Assembly (NCBI RefSeq): GCF_023093535.1
Contig: NZ_CP095757.1
Span: 2,294,001-2,358,000, forward strand
DNA length: 64,000 nt
Direction: 5' to 3'
Source: Halovivax limisalsi
GTDB lineage: Archaea; Halobacteriota; Halobacteria; Halobacteriales; Natrialbaceae
The notes beneath the pieces are model-generated. The model did not search any database. It was not told the DNA's origin and was given only the letters and a program-made list of their open reading frames with translations. The position numbers and the translations under genes are program-made. Shown here in pieces: positions 56,499-64,000 of this stretch (positions within the stretch are counted from its first letter, which is position 1; every line of letters begins with the position of its first letter).

Positions 56499-57604
56499 TA
56501 TACCGTATCGATGAAGGGGATGCGTTCGACCTTTGCTCTTTTCGTTCGACCGCGGACCGAGACCTGAATCTCGGTGTCCGGGTCCGCGTAGCCGACGGGC
56601 ACGTACGCGAGGCCGATCGCCCGGTCGAGCGTCGGACTCATCGTCCCGCTGGTGACGGTGCCGATGACGGTCCCGTCGTCCTCGACGGCGTGGCCGTGGC
56701 GGGCGACGCCGCGCTCTTCGAGCGAGAAGCCGATCAGTCGCTCCTCCACGCCCGCCTCCTTCTGGGTCGCGAGCGCGTCCCGCCCGACGAACTCGGTGTC
56801 GAGCGAGACGGTGAAGCCGATGCCGGCCTCGTAGGGCGTTCGCGGGTTCGACTCGGCGTCGAAGTCCTGGCCCGAGAGCAACAGACCCGCTTCGAGGCGC
56901 AGCGTGTCCCGCGACCCGAGTCCGCAGGGCTGGGCGTCGTCCGCGAAGGCGTCCCACACCGTTTCGGCATCGGCCGCGGGGAAGATGAGTTCGAAGCCGT
57001 CCTCGCCGGTGTAGCCGGTCCGCGCAGTCCAGCAGGTGACGCCGTCGACCGTCGCGTCAGTCGCGGTAAAGCGGTCCAGCTCCGCCACCGTCTCTGAGTC
57101 GGCCACCGCGTCGGCGACGAGCCCCGGCGCGTTCGGTCCCTGGACGGCGATCATGCCGTACTCGCGAGTCAGGTTCTCGACCGTCGCGTCGAGGTCCCAC
57201 TCGTCGCGGTGGTCACGCCAGCGCGCGTCCATCGTCTCGTCCGCGCCCGCGTTCGGGACGAACAGGTAGACGCGCTCGTCGTCGCGGTCCGGCCGCCGGT
57301 AGACGACGGTGTCGTCGAGCATCACGCCGTCCGCGTCGGTGATGGCGGCGTACTGGGAGTCACCCGGTTCGAGGCGGGAGACGTCGTTCGTCGTCAGCCG
57401 ATCCATCAGCGTCCGGGCGTCGGGTCCAGCGACTTCGATCTGGCCCATGTGCGAGACGTCGAAGATCCCCGCGTCCTCCCTGACGGCCTCGTGTTCGGTC
57501 CGGATGGAGTCGAACTCGACCGGCATCTCCCAGCCTCCGAACTCGGTGAAGCTGGCACCCCGCTCGTCGTGGGCCGCGTACAGCGGCGGCGTCTGTAACG
57601 ACAT
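56498..57604 (-). CDS. gcvT: Aminomethyltransferase (glycine cleavage T protein)
   Basis: GcvT releases ammonia from the aminomethyl-lipoyl arm and passes the C1 unit to tetrahydrofolate. The 368-residue protein begins [20 protein letters not shown]. It has [25 protein letters not shown] and [14 protein letters not shown] with the folate-contacting Glu. Near the C-terminus is [20 protein letters not shown]. The folate dependence agrees with thyA and folA at the other end of the window. The ATG at 57604 was chosen as it matches the conserved start. Confidence 0.95.
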   Translation of the reverse strand: MSLQTPPLYAAHDERGASFTEFGGWEMPVEFDSIRTEHEAVREDAGIFDVSHMGQIEVAGPDARTLMDRLTTNDVSRLEPGDSQYAAITDADGVMLDDTVVYRRPDRDDERVYLFVPNAGADETMDARWRDHRDEWDLDATVENLTREYGMIAVQGPNAPGLVADAVADSETVAELDRFTATDATVDGVTCWTARTGYTGEDGFELIFPAADAETVWDAFADDAQPCGLGSRDTLRLEAGLLLSGQDFDAESNPRTPYEAGIGFTVSLDTEFVGRDALATQKEAGVEERLIGFSLEERGVARHGHAVEDDGTVIGTVTSGTMSPTLDRAIGLAYVPVGYADPDTEIQVSVRGRTKRAKVERIPFIDTV

Positions 57605-57750
57605 GGTCGAGCAATTCAGACGGGCGTAGTAATGTCTTTTCGTCGCGACGGGCTGGAATCCGCCGTCCATCGTCCGCGTCTCCGTCCGACAGCGGGGTTC
57701 ACCGGGCGCCGTGACGCCAGTCTTTTTTGGGCTCCCACGAAGGTCCGGGC

Positions 57751-58209
57751 ATGCGAAACCCACTCCGGGGGCTCTTCGGTCGCGACGCGGCGGACGGGGT
57801 TGGCCTCTTCGTGGACGGCCCGAACGTCTTTCGCGACGAGTTCGACGTGGACCTGGACGACGTCCGCGACATCGGCGCCGATATCGGTCGGATCGCGACG
57901 GCCCGCCTCTATGTCGACGAGCACGCGCCGCCGGGATTCGTTCGGGCCGGGGAAGCCCGCGGCTTCGAGGTCGTCGTCACGAGCGGCGACGTGGACGTCA
58001 AACTCGCCGTCGACGCGACGGCGTTCGTCGCGGACGGACGACTCTCCACGCTGGCCGTCGTCTCGCGGGACACCGACTTCAAACCCGTCCTCGAGCACGC
58101 GAACGCCAGGGGCGTGGAGACGGTCGCGATCGCGCCCGGGGAGTACGGCCGATCCGACGCGCTCGCGAACGCCGCCAACCGCGCGACGACGCTCGACCCC
58201 GACTCGTAG
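57751..58209 (+). CDS. NYN-domain (LabA/DUF88-like) protein
   Basis: The 152-residue protein starts MRNPLRGLFG and has a PIN-like NYN domain: VGLFVDGPNVFRDEFDVDLDDV with the conserved Asp and Asn, then VVTSGDVDVKLAVDATAF and LAVVSRDTDFKPVLEHANARGVETVAI, where Asp, Asp and Asp complete the acidic site. NYN proteins are often metal-dependent RNA nucleases. A cttttttgg element about 27 bases upstream supports the start. It diverges from the glycine cleavage genes. Confidence 0.88.
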   Translation: MRNPLRGLFGRDAADGVGLFVDGPNVFRDEFDVDLDDVRDIGADIGRIATARLYVDEHAPPGFVRAGEARGFEVVVTSGDVDVKLAVDATAFVADGRLSTLAVVSRDTDFKPVLEHANARGVETVAIAPGEYGRSDALANAANRATTLDPDS

Positions 58210-58392
58210 TCGAACAAAAACCGGTGCCGGCCGACCGACGGTCCGCCGCGTTCTCGGGTAACCGCGGACGATCTCGGCCGCCATCGTCGTTGATGGTCCG
58301 AGTGGCCAAGAAGCGGTCTCCCGACTCGGAGCCGTTACGAGGGCCGATTACGGCGAAAAAAGGACGAATCGAAGCCAATCGGGGGGACGGGC

Positions 58393-59961
58393 TTACTTGC
58401 CGAGTTCCTCCAACTGGATAGTGTAGGACCCGCTGCCGCTGTATGCGTCGACGAGCAGTCCCAGTTCCTCGTTGCCGGTGAGGTCGACGGTGATCGACTC
58501 CTGACTGCCCTGGTTCCGGGACGCTTCGTCGTAATCGGACGTCGTCGGCTCTCTCCCGTCCAGGGTGAGGTAGAGGTCGAAGTCCGCGTTGGACGGTCCG
58601 GAGATCGAGACGGTCGCTTCGCACGGGTTCGACGTGCGAAGCGAGTACGAGTACGTGTCGCTGTCGCCCCACCAGCCGCCGCTCAGTTCACCGTCGGCCG
58701 AGGCGGTCTCGCGCTCCTCGCCGCAGTCGCCCGGATCGCCGCCACCGCCGTCGCCGCCGACGATGTTCAGCGCGTCGACGCGACCGGCGCCCTGGTATCG
58801 CGGGGGGAGGCCGATGTCGACGGCCGTCTGTTCCAGCAGGTTCCAGAGTTGCTGGGGCGAGAGGTTGGGATTGGCGGATTTGCCGAGAGCTGCGACACCG
58901 GAGGCGACCGGACACGCCATCGATGTGCCCGACATGGTCTCGTACTCGCCGAAGGGAACGGGGGCGAGGACGTCGACGCCCGGCGCGGCGACGTTGATCT
59001 CCGGGCCGCGGTTCGAGAAGCTCGCGAGGTTCTCGTTCTCGTCGATCGCCGAGACCGCCACGCAGTTCTGGTACGCCGCCGGGTACGAGACCGAACCGCC
59101 GTCGTTGCCCGCCGCCGCGATCGGGAGCGCGCCGTTCTGGAACGCGTAATTGATCGCCCGGCGGCCCGTCTGGCTGGGGCCTGCGCCACCGAGGGACATG
59201 TTGATGATGTCGGCCCCCTGATCGGCTGCCCATTGGATCGCGTCGGCGATGTCGCCCATCGATCCGCCGCCGTTTCCGAGCGCGCGACCGGAGATGAGCC
59301 GACAGTTCGAGATACCCGCGGTGCCGGCTCCGTTCCCCGTCGTCGCCGCCGCACAGCCGCTGACGTGCGTTCCGTGATTTTCGCTTGCGCCGGCGGGATA
59401 GGGATCACCATCCCTGTCGACGAAGTCGTAGCCGTTGCCGCCCTGGAAGCGATCCGCGAGATCGTCGTGGTCGTACTGGACGCCCTGATCGATGACGGCG
59501 ATCGTGACGTCCATCGAGCCGACCTCGGTATTCCAGGCCTGGTCGGCCCGCACCTGCTGGGGCGCGTACTGCTGATCGAAACCGGGATCGTTCGGCCGCT
59601 CCAGCGGGTATCTCGTCACGTTGGGTTCCGCGTACTCGACTCCCGGCTGGCGTTCGAGTCGTTCGATCGTCGACTCCATCGCGCGCGGTTCGTCGTCGGC
59701 GAGCCGAACGGCCACGTATTCGAGCGTCTCGTTCTCGTGAACGATCGACGCGTCGTCCGGCACGGCCGTCGTAACGGTCGATCGAACGCTCGCGAGGGCG
59801 GTATCGTCCGCCACGCCGACGAGGATCTCGTCTTCTTTCGGACCGGGTTCGCGACCCGGTGTCGCGCTGACGATGCCACCCAATCCGAGGGCGGCACCGG
59901 CTCCACCGGCTGCTTTCAGGATCGTACGCCGATTCATCGATCGGTTATGTTCACCAGACAT
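58393..59961 (-). CDS. Halolysin-like subtilisin serine protease (Tat-exported)
   Basis: The 522-residue protein has an N-terminal Tat signal (SMNRRTILKAAGGAGAALG), a propeptide to about residue 122 and an S8 catalytic domain. The domain shows AVIDQGVQYDH (Asp158), NHGTHVSG (His196), the oxyanion Asn286 in AAAGNDGG, and SGTSMACP (Ser347). After a Gly/Asp-rich linker (about 405-415), residues 430-520 form a bacterial pre-peptidase C-terminal beta domain. Export by Tat is the usual route for haloarchaeal proteases. Starts at 59961 and 59937 are possible; a catattaac element (59986-59994) fits the first. Confidence 0.95.
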   Translation of the reverse strand: MSGEHNRSMNRRTILKAAGGAGAALGLGGIVSATPGREPGPKEDEILVGVADDTALASVRSTVTTAVPDDASIVHENETLEYVAVRLADDEPRAMESTIERLERQPGVEYAEPNVTRYPLERPNDPGFDQQYAPQQVRADQAWNTEVGSMDVTIAVIDQGVQYDHDDLADRFQGGNGYDFVDRDGDPYPAGASENHGTHVSGCAAATTGNGAGTAGISNCRLISGRALGNGGGSMGDIADAIQWAADQGADIINMSLGGAGPSQTGRRAINYAFQNGALPIAAAGNDGGSVSYPAAYQNCVAVSAIDENENLASFSNRGPEINVAAPGVDVLAPVPFGEYETMSGTSMACPVASGVAALGKSANPNLSPQQLWNLLEQTAVDIGLPPRYQGAGRVDALNIVGGDGGGGDPGDCGEERETASADGELSGGWWGDSDTYSYSLRTSNPCEATVSISGPSNADFDLYLTLDGREPTTSDYDEASRNQGSQESITVDLTGNEELGLLVDAYSGSGSYTIQLEELGK

Positions 59962-60325
59962 TCCAGTTTAGGATAGCTGCTGGGGGTTAATATGAGTTCG
60001 GAAACGATTAAATTACTATTGGATTACTAATACAATTAACTACTCGGTTTGGGTAATATTATATTAGCCCGCCTCTATTTAGATCGAGTGCTTGATCCGT
60101 CGAAAATTACCGTGCTTTTCCATGTTAGACGAGCGTACCGGACCGGAGTAAACCGCGGTCACGTTTACACGCGAACGGTGGCACCTCCTCAATCCCCTGG
60201 GTCTCGCCGGACGTCGCCGAACAACACACTCCGGCGCGGGTACCGGGACCGAGTACCGATGTCGAGCATATCGCGTCGAAACGGTGGATCCGACACCTTT
60301 TGCCCTCGGCGCCCAACGCTCTCGT
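59962..60325. other. 364-base gap, partly AT-rich, without a supported gene
   Basis: Positions about 59990-60120 are markedly AT-rich for this genome (runs such as attaaattactattgg and gggtaatattatattag). They contain the halolysin promoter (59986-59994). The rest, to 60325, is GC-rich and includes the TatD promoter (ccttttgcc at about 60296). Open frames here are basic and motif-free. Confidence 0.6.
59986..59994 (-). promoter_or_regulatory. TATA-like element of the halolysin-like protease gene
   Basis: Minus-strand catattaac about 28 bases before the ATG at 59961. Confidence 0.5.
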
Positions 60326-61180
60326 ATGACCGACGACGCGCCAGTGCTCGACAACCACCTCCATCTGGATCCGGAGGCGGGGCGCGGAATCGATGCCGTT
60401 CGAGCGTTCGCGCGCTCCGGGGGCACGCACCTTCTGGTCGTCAACAAACCGTCCTGGCACCTCGGACCGCTCCCGGAGGGGCCCGACCACTTCGATTCGG
60501 TCTTCGAGCGGACGATCGAGATCGTCGAGGCGGCGTCGGCCGAACTCCCCGGCCGGGCCTGGGCCGTCCTGGGCGTCCATCCCACGCTGATTTCGCGATT
60601 GACGGACGCGGGACTGGATCCGGAGACGGCCGGGGAACGCATTCGAACGGGCCTGGAGCGGGCGGCGTCGTTCGTCGCCGACGGCCGGGCGCTCGCGCTC
60701 AAGTCCGGGCGCCCCCACTACGACGTCTCGCCAGCGGTGTGGGAGGAATCGAACGCGTGCATTCGACGCGCGCTCGACCTGGCGAGCGACGTCGACTGTG
60801 CACTCCAGTTACACACGGAGGCCACCGAGGATCTGACCGACGTGTCGAGGTGGGCGGTCGAAGCGGGTCTCGAGCCCCACCGCGTCGTCAAGCACTACGC
60901 CGGCGGTCGACTCGAGGGCGTCACGCCGAGCGTGATGAGCGATCGTGATCGACTCGAACGAGCGGCCGAGCGCGGCGACCCATTTCTCATGGAAACCGAC
61001 TTCGTCGACGATCCCGACCGGCCGGGCGCCGTTCTCGGCCCGAAGACGGTGCCGCGGCGGGTGTCGTGGCTGGGCGAGAACGGACGCGACGCGGCGATCG
61101 AACTCGCCCACGTCGAGACGCCGGCGCGCGTATACGGGATAGACACAGTGGAGACGCTCGAATCCGGGCATGAGACGTGA
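60326..61180 (+). CDS. TatD-family metal-dependent hydrolase
   Basis: The 284-residue protein starts MTDDAPVLDNHLHLDPEAG, with the metal-binding H-x-H pair, and has AVLGVHPTL with a further His. It also has CALQLHTEATED and VVKHYAGG with metal-site histidines, and FLMETDFVDD with the catalytic Asp. TatD-like proteins are TIM-barrel hydrolases, often DNases or D-aminoacyl deacylase-like, but this branch is uncharacterised. The ATG at 60326 has a ccttttgcc element 27 bases upstream. A longer start 42 bases earlier is not favoured. Confidence 0.88.
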   Translation: MTDDAPVLDNHLHLDPEAGRGIDAVRAFARSGGTHLLVVNKPSWHLGPLPEGPDHFDSVFERTIEIVEAASAELPGRAWAVLGVHPTLISRLTDAGLDPETAGERIRTGLERAASFVADGRALALKSGRPHYDVSPAVWEESNACIRRALDLASDVDCALQLHTEATEDLTDVSRWAVEAGLEPHRVVKHYAGGRLEGVTPSVMSDRDRLERAAERGDPFLMETDFVDDPDRPGAVLGPKTVPRRVSWLGENGRDAAIELAHVETPARVYGIDTVETLESGHET

Positions 61181-61236
61181 ATTCGCACCCGGAGCGGTAG
61201 AGAAAGGCATTTGAAGCGGCCGGTGTTGGTTCGAGT

Positions 61237-61818
61237 ATGAGCAATCCCCCGACCGAATTCTACTCGGCCGAACGCTGGCAGAACTGGATCGAACGAATCG
61301 ACGACGAGGAGATCGATCCGGAGGACGAGGAATCGGCCCGCCTGCTTCTGAACCTGCAGGACGACACGGCGATCGCCGTCGCGAAGATCGTCTCGGCCTA
61401 CGACGACGGGCAACTGGACGAGGAGGACGTCCTCGAGAAACTCGCCGAAGTGCGCGAGATCGTGCTCTCGGACGTGGACATCGACGACGAGGAGACCCTG
61501 ATGCTCGTCGACGGCGTCCAGACGAGCCTGGTCTGCGTCTTCTACGCCGCCGAGGAGTACGTCGCCGGCGGTCCGGCGACGGACGCCGAGGTGGGCGAGT
61601 ACATCCGCGCGGCGGCCGACGCCGAGGCCGAGGACGACTTGGACGCGGCGCTGGGCTACGTCGCCCAGGCCGGCACGCTCGTCATCGACGGCGAGGAGAT
61701 CGACATCGCCGTCGCCGAAGAGATCGAGTACGGCCTCGTCACGGAGTGGGTGAACGGACTCGACAGCCTCCAGAACGCGATGAGCGATCCGGAGGTCGTC
61801 GAGGAAGACGACGAGTAG
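61237..61818 (+). CDS. DUF2150-family acidic protein
   Basis: The 193-residue protein is very acidic and helical. It starts MSNPPTEFYSAERWQNWIERI and continues with repeated DDEE-rich stretches and VDGVQTSLVCVFYAAEEYVAGGP. The pattern matches the DUF2150 family of haloarchaea and methanogens, whose function is unknown to me. It lies 56 bases after the TatD-like gene, with a weak promoter-like element (catttgaagcg) between them. Confidence 0.82.
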   Translation: MSNPPTEFYSAERWQNWIERIDDEEIDPEDEESARLLLNLQDDTAIAVAKIVSAYDDGQLDEEDVLEKLAEVREIVLSDVDIDDEETLMLVDGVQTSLVCVFYAAEEYVAGGPATDAEVGEYIRAAADAEAEDDLDAALGYVAQAGTLVIDGEEIDIAVAEEIEYGLVTEWVNGLDSLQNAMSDPEVVEEDDE

Positions 61819-61882
61819 GCGGGGGATTTTCGACGCCGCGGTGGCCACCACACGTTTAACCGCCTAGTACCTTCTCTCCTCC

Positions 61883-63820
61883 ATGCCCTTCGGGGGTGAC
61901 GAGCGCGCCGTGTCCGTCGTCGTCGGAGCGGTGCTCATGCTCGGCATCCTCGTCTCCGCGCTCGCGATGTACCAGGCGAGCGTGGTCCCGAACCAGAACA
62001 CGGAGATCGAGTTCCAACACAGCCAGACCGTCGACGGCGACCTGCAGGACCTCCGGAACGCGATCGTAAACACGGCCGGGGACGGGACCGACCGAGCGGT
62101 CCGCGTTCAACTGGGGACTCAGTATCCAGCCCGAACGTGGGCGATCAACCCGCCCGATCCGCGGGGGAGGTTGCGTACGACCGAGCCACGACCGCTCGAA
62201 ATCAGGAACGCGACCGTCTCGGACCCCGGATCGTACGACGGGAACCTGAGCGAACTCTTCGCGCCTCACAACACCACGTCGATCGTCTACGAACCCGACT
62301 ACAGCGAGATCGACGGCCAGCTTCGGACCGTCCTCGATCACTCGTTGCTCTATCGCGAGCAGACGGAGACGTACAACCGAACGCTCGCTCCAGAGCAGCT
62401 ACTGACTGGCGACACCATCTCGGTCGTCGTCTTGAACGGGACCCTCGACGAGTCGGGGACGGATTCACTCAGTATCGATACCGAGACGCTGAGCGGACCG
62501 AGCGATCCGGTGACGATCGAGCCGGCACCCGGCAAGAATATTTCGATCCGGGTTCCGACTCGAAACCCCGCCCACTGGGTCGAAGAGATCGGAACGACGT
62601 GGGGCGAGAACAATATGACAGCGACGCCCGACGGCGACGAGTACGTCGTCATCGCCTACAGAGGGGAGTCCTACGACCTGCAGATGAGTCGCGTCGGCGT
62701 CGGCGAGGGGACCGTTTCGAGCGACGACTTCGATATCAGCCGAACGGACGACGGGACTCAGCAACGGAGCAATTCGACGTTCGACGTCGAGTGGGATCAC
62801 GAACCGCCACAGGAGATGGAGGCGGGTTCGCACGAACAGTTCAACCTCACCGTCACTGATCGCCAGAGCGGCGAACCGATCAGTAACGCGTCGGTCTCGT
62901 ATTCGAGCGCCGGCGGCGGCGTACTTTCGATCGAGCACTCCCATCCGAACACGCGGACGAGAACGGACGATCGGGGACGGGCGACGGTCTGGGTCGAGGC
63001 GACCGCGGAAGGTGACGGTACGATCTACGGATCGAGCGGCGACGGAACGGATGCCCTCCCGGTAACCGTCACCGAAGCGTCGGGCCCGTCGGGTGGCCTC
63101 GCCGTCTCGATCCAGGATTCGAACGCGCCGATAAACGTCGGCGAGACGTACACGGTGTCCGTGAACGTAACGAACACCGGTGACACCGAGCAAACCCAGG
63201 ATATCACGCTGGAAACGGACGGCGTACTCCGGGATTCGACGACCGTGACGGTCGGCGGTTCCGCGAGCACGGTCGTGTCGCTATCCTGGCAGACGACGAC
63301 CGGTGACGGCGGCGAGTACACCGCCCTGGTACAGAGCGAGGACGACGATGCCGCCGAGAGCCTCACGGTCGCCGATCTGTCGTTCGCCGGCGGTGACGGG
63401 ACCTTCGATCGGAACGGTGACGGCGTCGACTCGTTGATCGCGTTCGACGTCGCGAACGATCGATCGGACGACGTCACGCTGACCGCAATCGAGATCGCCT
63501 CGACGTCCGCACCGGCGAACGAGATCGACGGAGCAGGGCGCGGTACCAACGCCGATCCGGAAGCGGCGGTGGACGTAAACGGCGATGGGTTCGCGGACGC
63601 GACCGCCAACAGCAATCAGCAATTTTCGATCGGCGAACGCATGTCATTCGACAGCCAGCCCACGCTCACGAGCGGTTCCGAGGCGCGGTACAACGTCGGC
63701 GAGTTCCGGAATAACGGCGAGACGGTTTCGATGGGCGGCGAATCGGTGACGGTCGTCCTCTACTACGAAGAAGCCGATGGGACGGAACGAAGCGTCCAGT
63801 TCACGATCGACGACCTGTAA
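61883..63820 (+). CDS. Long pilin-like surface protein with Ig-like and CARDB-like domains
   Basis: The 645-residue protein starts MPFGGDERAVSVVVGAVLML, the charged-then-hydrophobic start of archaeal type IV pilin-like proteins: residues 8-30 are one hydrophobic segment behind a short G-D-E-R. The rest is an outer region with several beta domains. Near 315-395 is an Ig-like module (FNLTVTDRQSGEPISNASVSY, DDRGRATVWVEAT), and near 405-480 a CARDB-like module (INVGETYTVSVNVTNTGDTEQTQDITL). The end is a dockerin-like calcium-binding-type segment (DRNGDGVDSL, DVNGDGFADA). Many NxS/T sequons suggest glycosylation. The size far exceeds a normal pilin of 150-200 residues, so it is probably a surface-anchored adhesin-type protein. 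Confidence 0.75.
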   Translation: MPFGGDERAVSVVVGAVLMLGILVSALAMYQASVVPNQNTEIEFQHSQTVDGDLQDLRNAIVNTAGDGTDRAVRVQLGTQYPARTWAINPPDPRGRLRTTEPRPLEIRNATVSDPGSYDGNLSELFAPHNTTSIVYEPDYSEIDGQLRTVLDHSLLYREQTETYNRTLAPEQLLTGDTISVVVLNGTLDESGTDSLSIDTETLSGPSDPVTIEPAPGKNISIRVPTRNPAHWVEEIGTTWGENNMTATPDGDEYVVIAYRGESYDLQMSRVGVGEGTVSSDDFDISRTDDGTQQRSNSTFDVEWDHEPPQEMEAGSHEQFNLTVTDRQSGEPISNASVSYSSAGGGVLSIEHSHPNTRTRTDDRGRATVWVEATAEGDGTIYGSSGDGTDALPVTVTEASGPSGGLAVSIQDSNAPINVGETYTVSVNVTNTGDTEQTQDITLETDGVLRDSTTVTVGGSASTVVSLSWQTTTGDGGEYTALVQSEDDDAAESLTVADLSFAGGDGTFDRNGDGVDSLIAFDVANDRSDDVTLTAIEIASTSAPANEIDGAGRGTNADPEAAVDVNGDGFADATANSNQQFSIGERMSFDSQPTLTSGSEARYNVGEFRNNGETVSMGGESVTVVLYYEEADGTERSVQFTIDDL

Positions 63821-63900
63821 CGCTGTCCGATCCGCGGATATCGACGACCGTCGAAACTACAAACGACAATACCAAATAGCGGCTCCGTCACCTCTCTTCC

Positions 63901-64000
63901 ATGACCAGTGTCGGTATCGACGCGTTCGAAATCTGGACGGGGAATCTGGTACTCGACCTCCCCAACACGTTCGCTCCGGCCCAGGGCGAGGATCCGGAGA
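63901..64000 (+). CDS. Hydroxymethylglutaryl-CoA synthase, N-terminal part (runs off the window)
   Basis: The 33 visible codons read MTSVGIDAFEIWTGNLVLDL and continue PNTFAPAQGEDPE. This is the conserved start of archaeal HMG-CoA synthase, with its VGIDA strand. The enzyme condenses acetyl-CoA with acetoacetyl-CoA to start the mevalonate route to the isoprenoid lipids of archaea. A ccaaatagc element about 28 bases upstream supports a leaderless start. Most of the gene lies beyond the window. Confidence 0.85.
   Translation, partial: MTSVGIDAFEIWTGNLVLDLPNTFAPAQGEDPE

Overview
This window is chromosomal DNA of an extremely halophilic archaeon (class Halobacteria). The proteins are strongly acidic, third codon positions are GC-rich, many genes have a TATA-like element about 27 bases before an ATG or GTG (the leaderless pattern), two secreted proteins carry Tat twin-arginine signals, and the gene content is archaeal: topoisomerase VI, RFC large subunit, aMBF1, S17e, CofD and HMG-CoA synthase. 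Nothing here fixes the genus. I see no rRNA, tRNA, insertion sequence or CRISPR array. The window is mostly housekeeping core with small accessory patches.

Layout. 1-5730: the minus-strand thyA-folA pair (thymidylate synthase and dihydrofolate reductase) faces a plus-strand pair made of a helix-hairpin-helix/DEDD exonuclease and a DUF1998-type helicase. This pair resembles the bacterial MrfB/MrfA DNA-repair system. 5826-11714: purD, an erythromycin-esterase-like protein, a hexapeptide acyltransferase, a type II NADH dehydrogenase and arginase. 11827-13155: two regulators, one DtxR-like and one winged helix. 13325-21893: a DNA-topology block with gyrB-gyrA on the minus strand and top6B-top6A on the plus strand, sharing a divergent promoter region. 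The gyrB-gyrA spacer holds an unusual array of perfect hairpins closed by a 9-bp inverted repeat.

21984-34582: small membrane, hydrolase and stress proteins and MscS, then two Gfo/Idh/MocA oxidoreductases flanking a sugar-phosphate isomerase-like protein, an HD phosphohydrolase, an amidohydrolase, a UspA protein, and tyrS-birA. 34727-43819: a glutamate-cysteine-ligase-like protein, a four-gene cofactor-type run (cofD, a flavin TIM-barrel protein, a CitG-like protein, a DUF447 protein), S17e, asd, and a 3-hydroxyacyl-CoA dehydrogenase/enoyl-CoA hydratase pair. 44014-46475: an accessory patch with two small membrane proteins, a J-domain protein with three zinc ribbons, and a TIR-domain protein with a C-terminal zinc ribbon.

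46661-51977: tpiA, aMBF1, a tightly overlapping hisC / adenylate-kinase-like / CDP-alcohol phosphatidyltransferase operon, and rfcL. 52020-64000: a Tat-exported protein, a CinA-like protein, GNAT and YdjM-like proteins, an XRE regulator, gcvT-gcvH, a NYN nuclease-like protein, a Tat-dependent subtilase, a TatD hydrolase, a DUF2150 protein, a long pilin-like surface protein, and the start of HMG-CoA synthase.

The most interesting material is the hairpin array between gyrB and gyrA, the MrfAB-like pair with a PCNA-binding tail on its nuclease, the TIR/zinc-ribbon and zinc-ribbon/J-domain neighbours, the repeat-bearing insert in Top6B, and the uncharacterised run after cofD.
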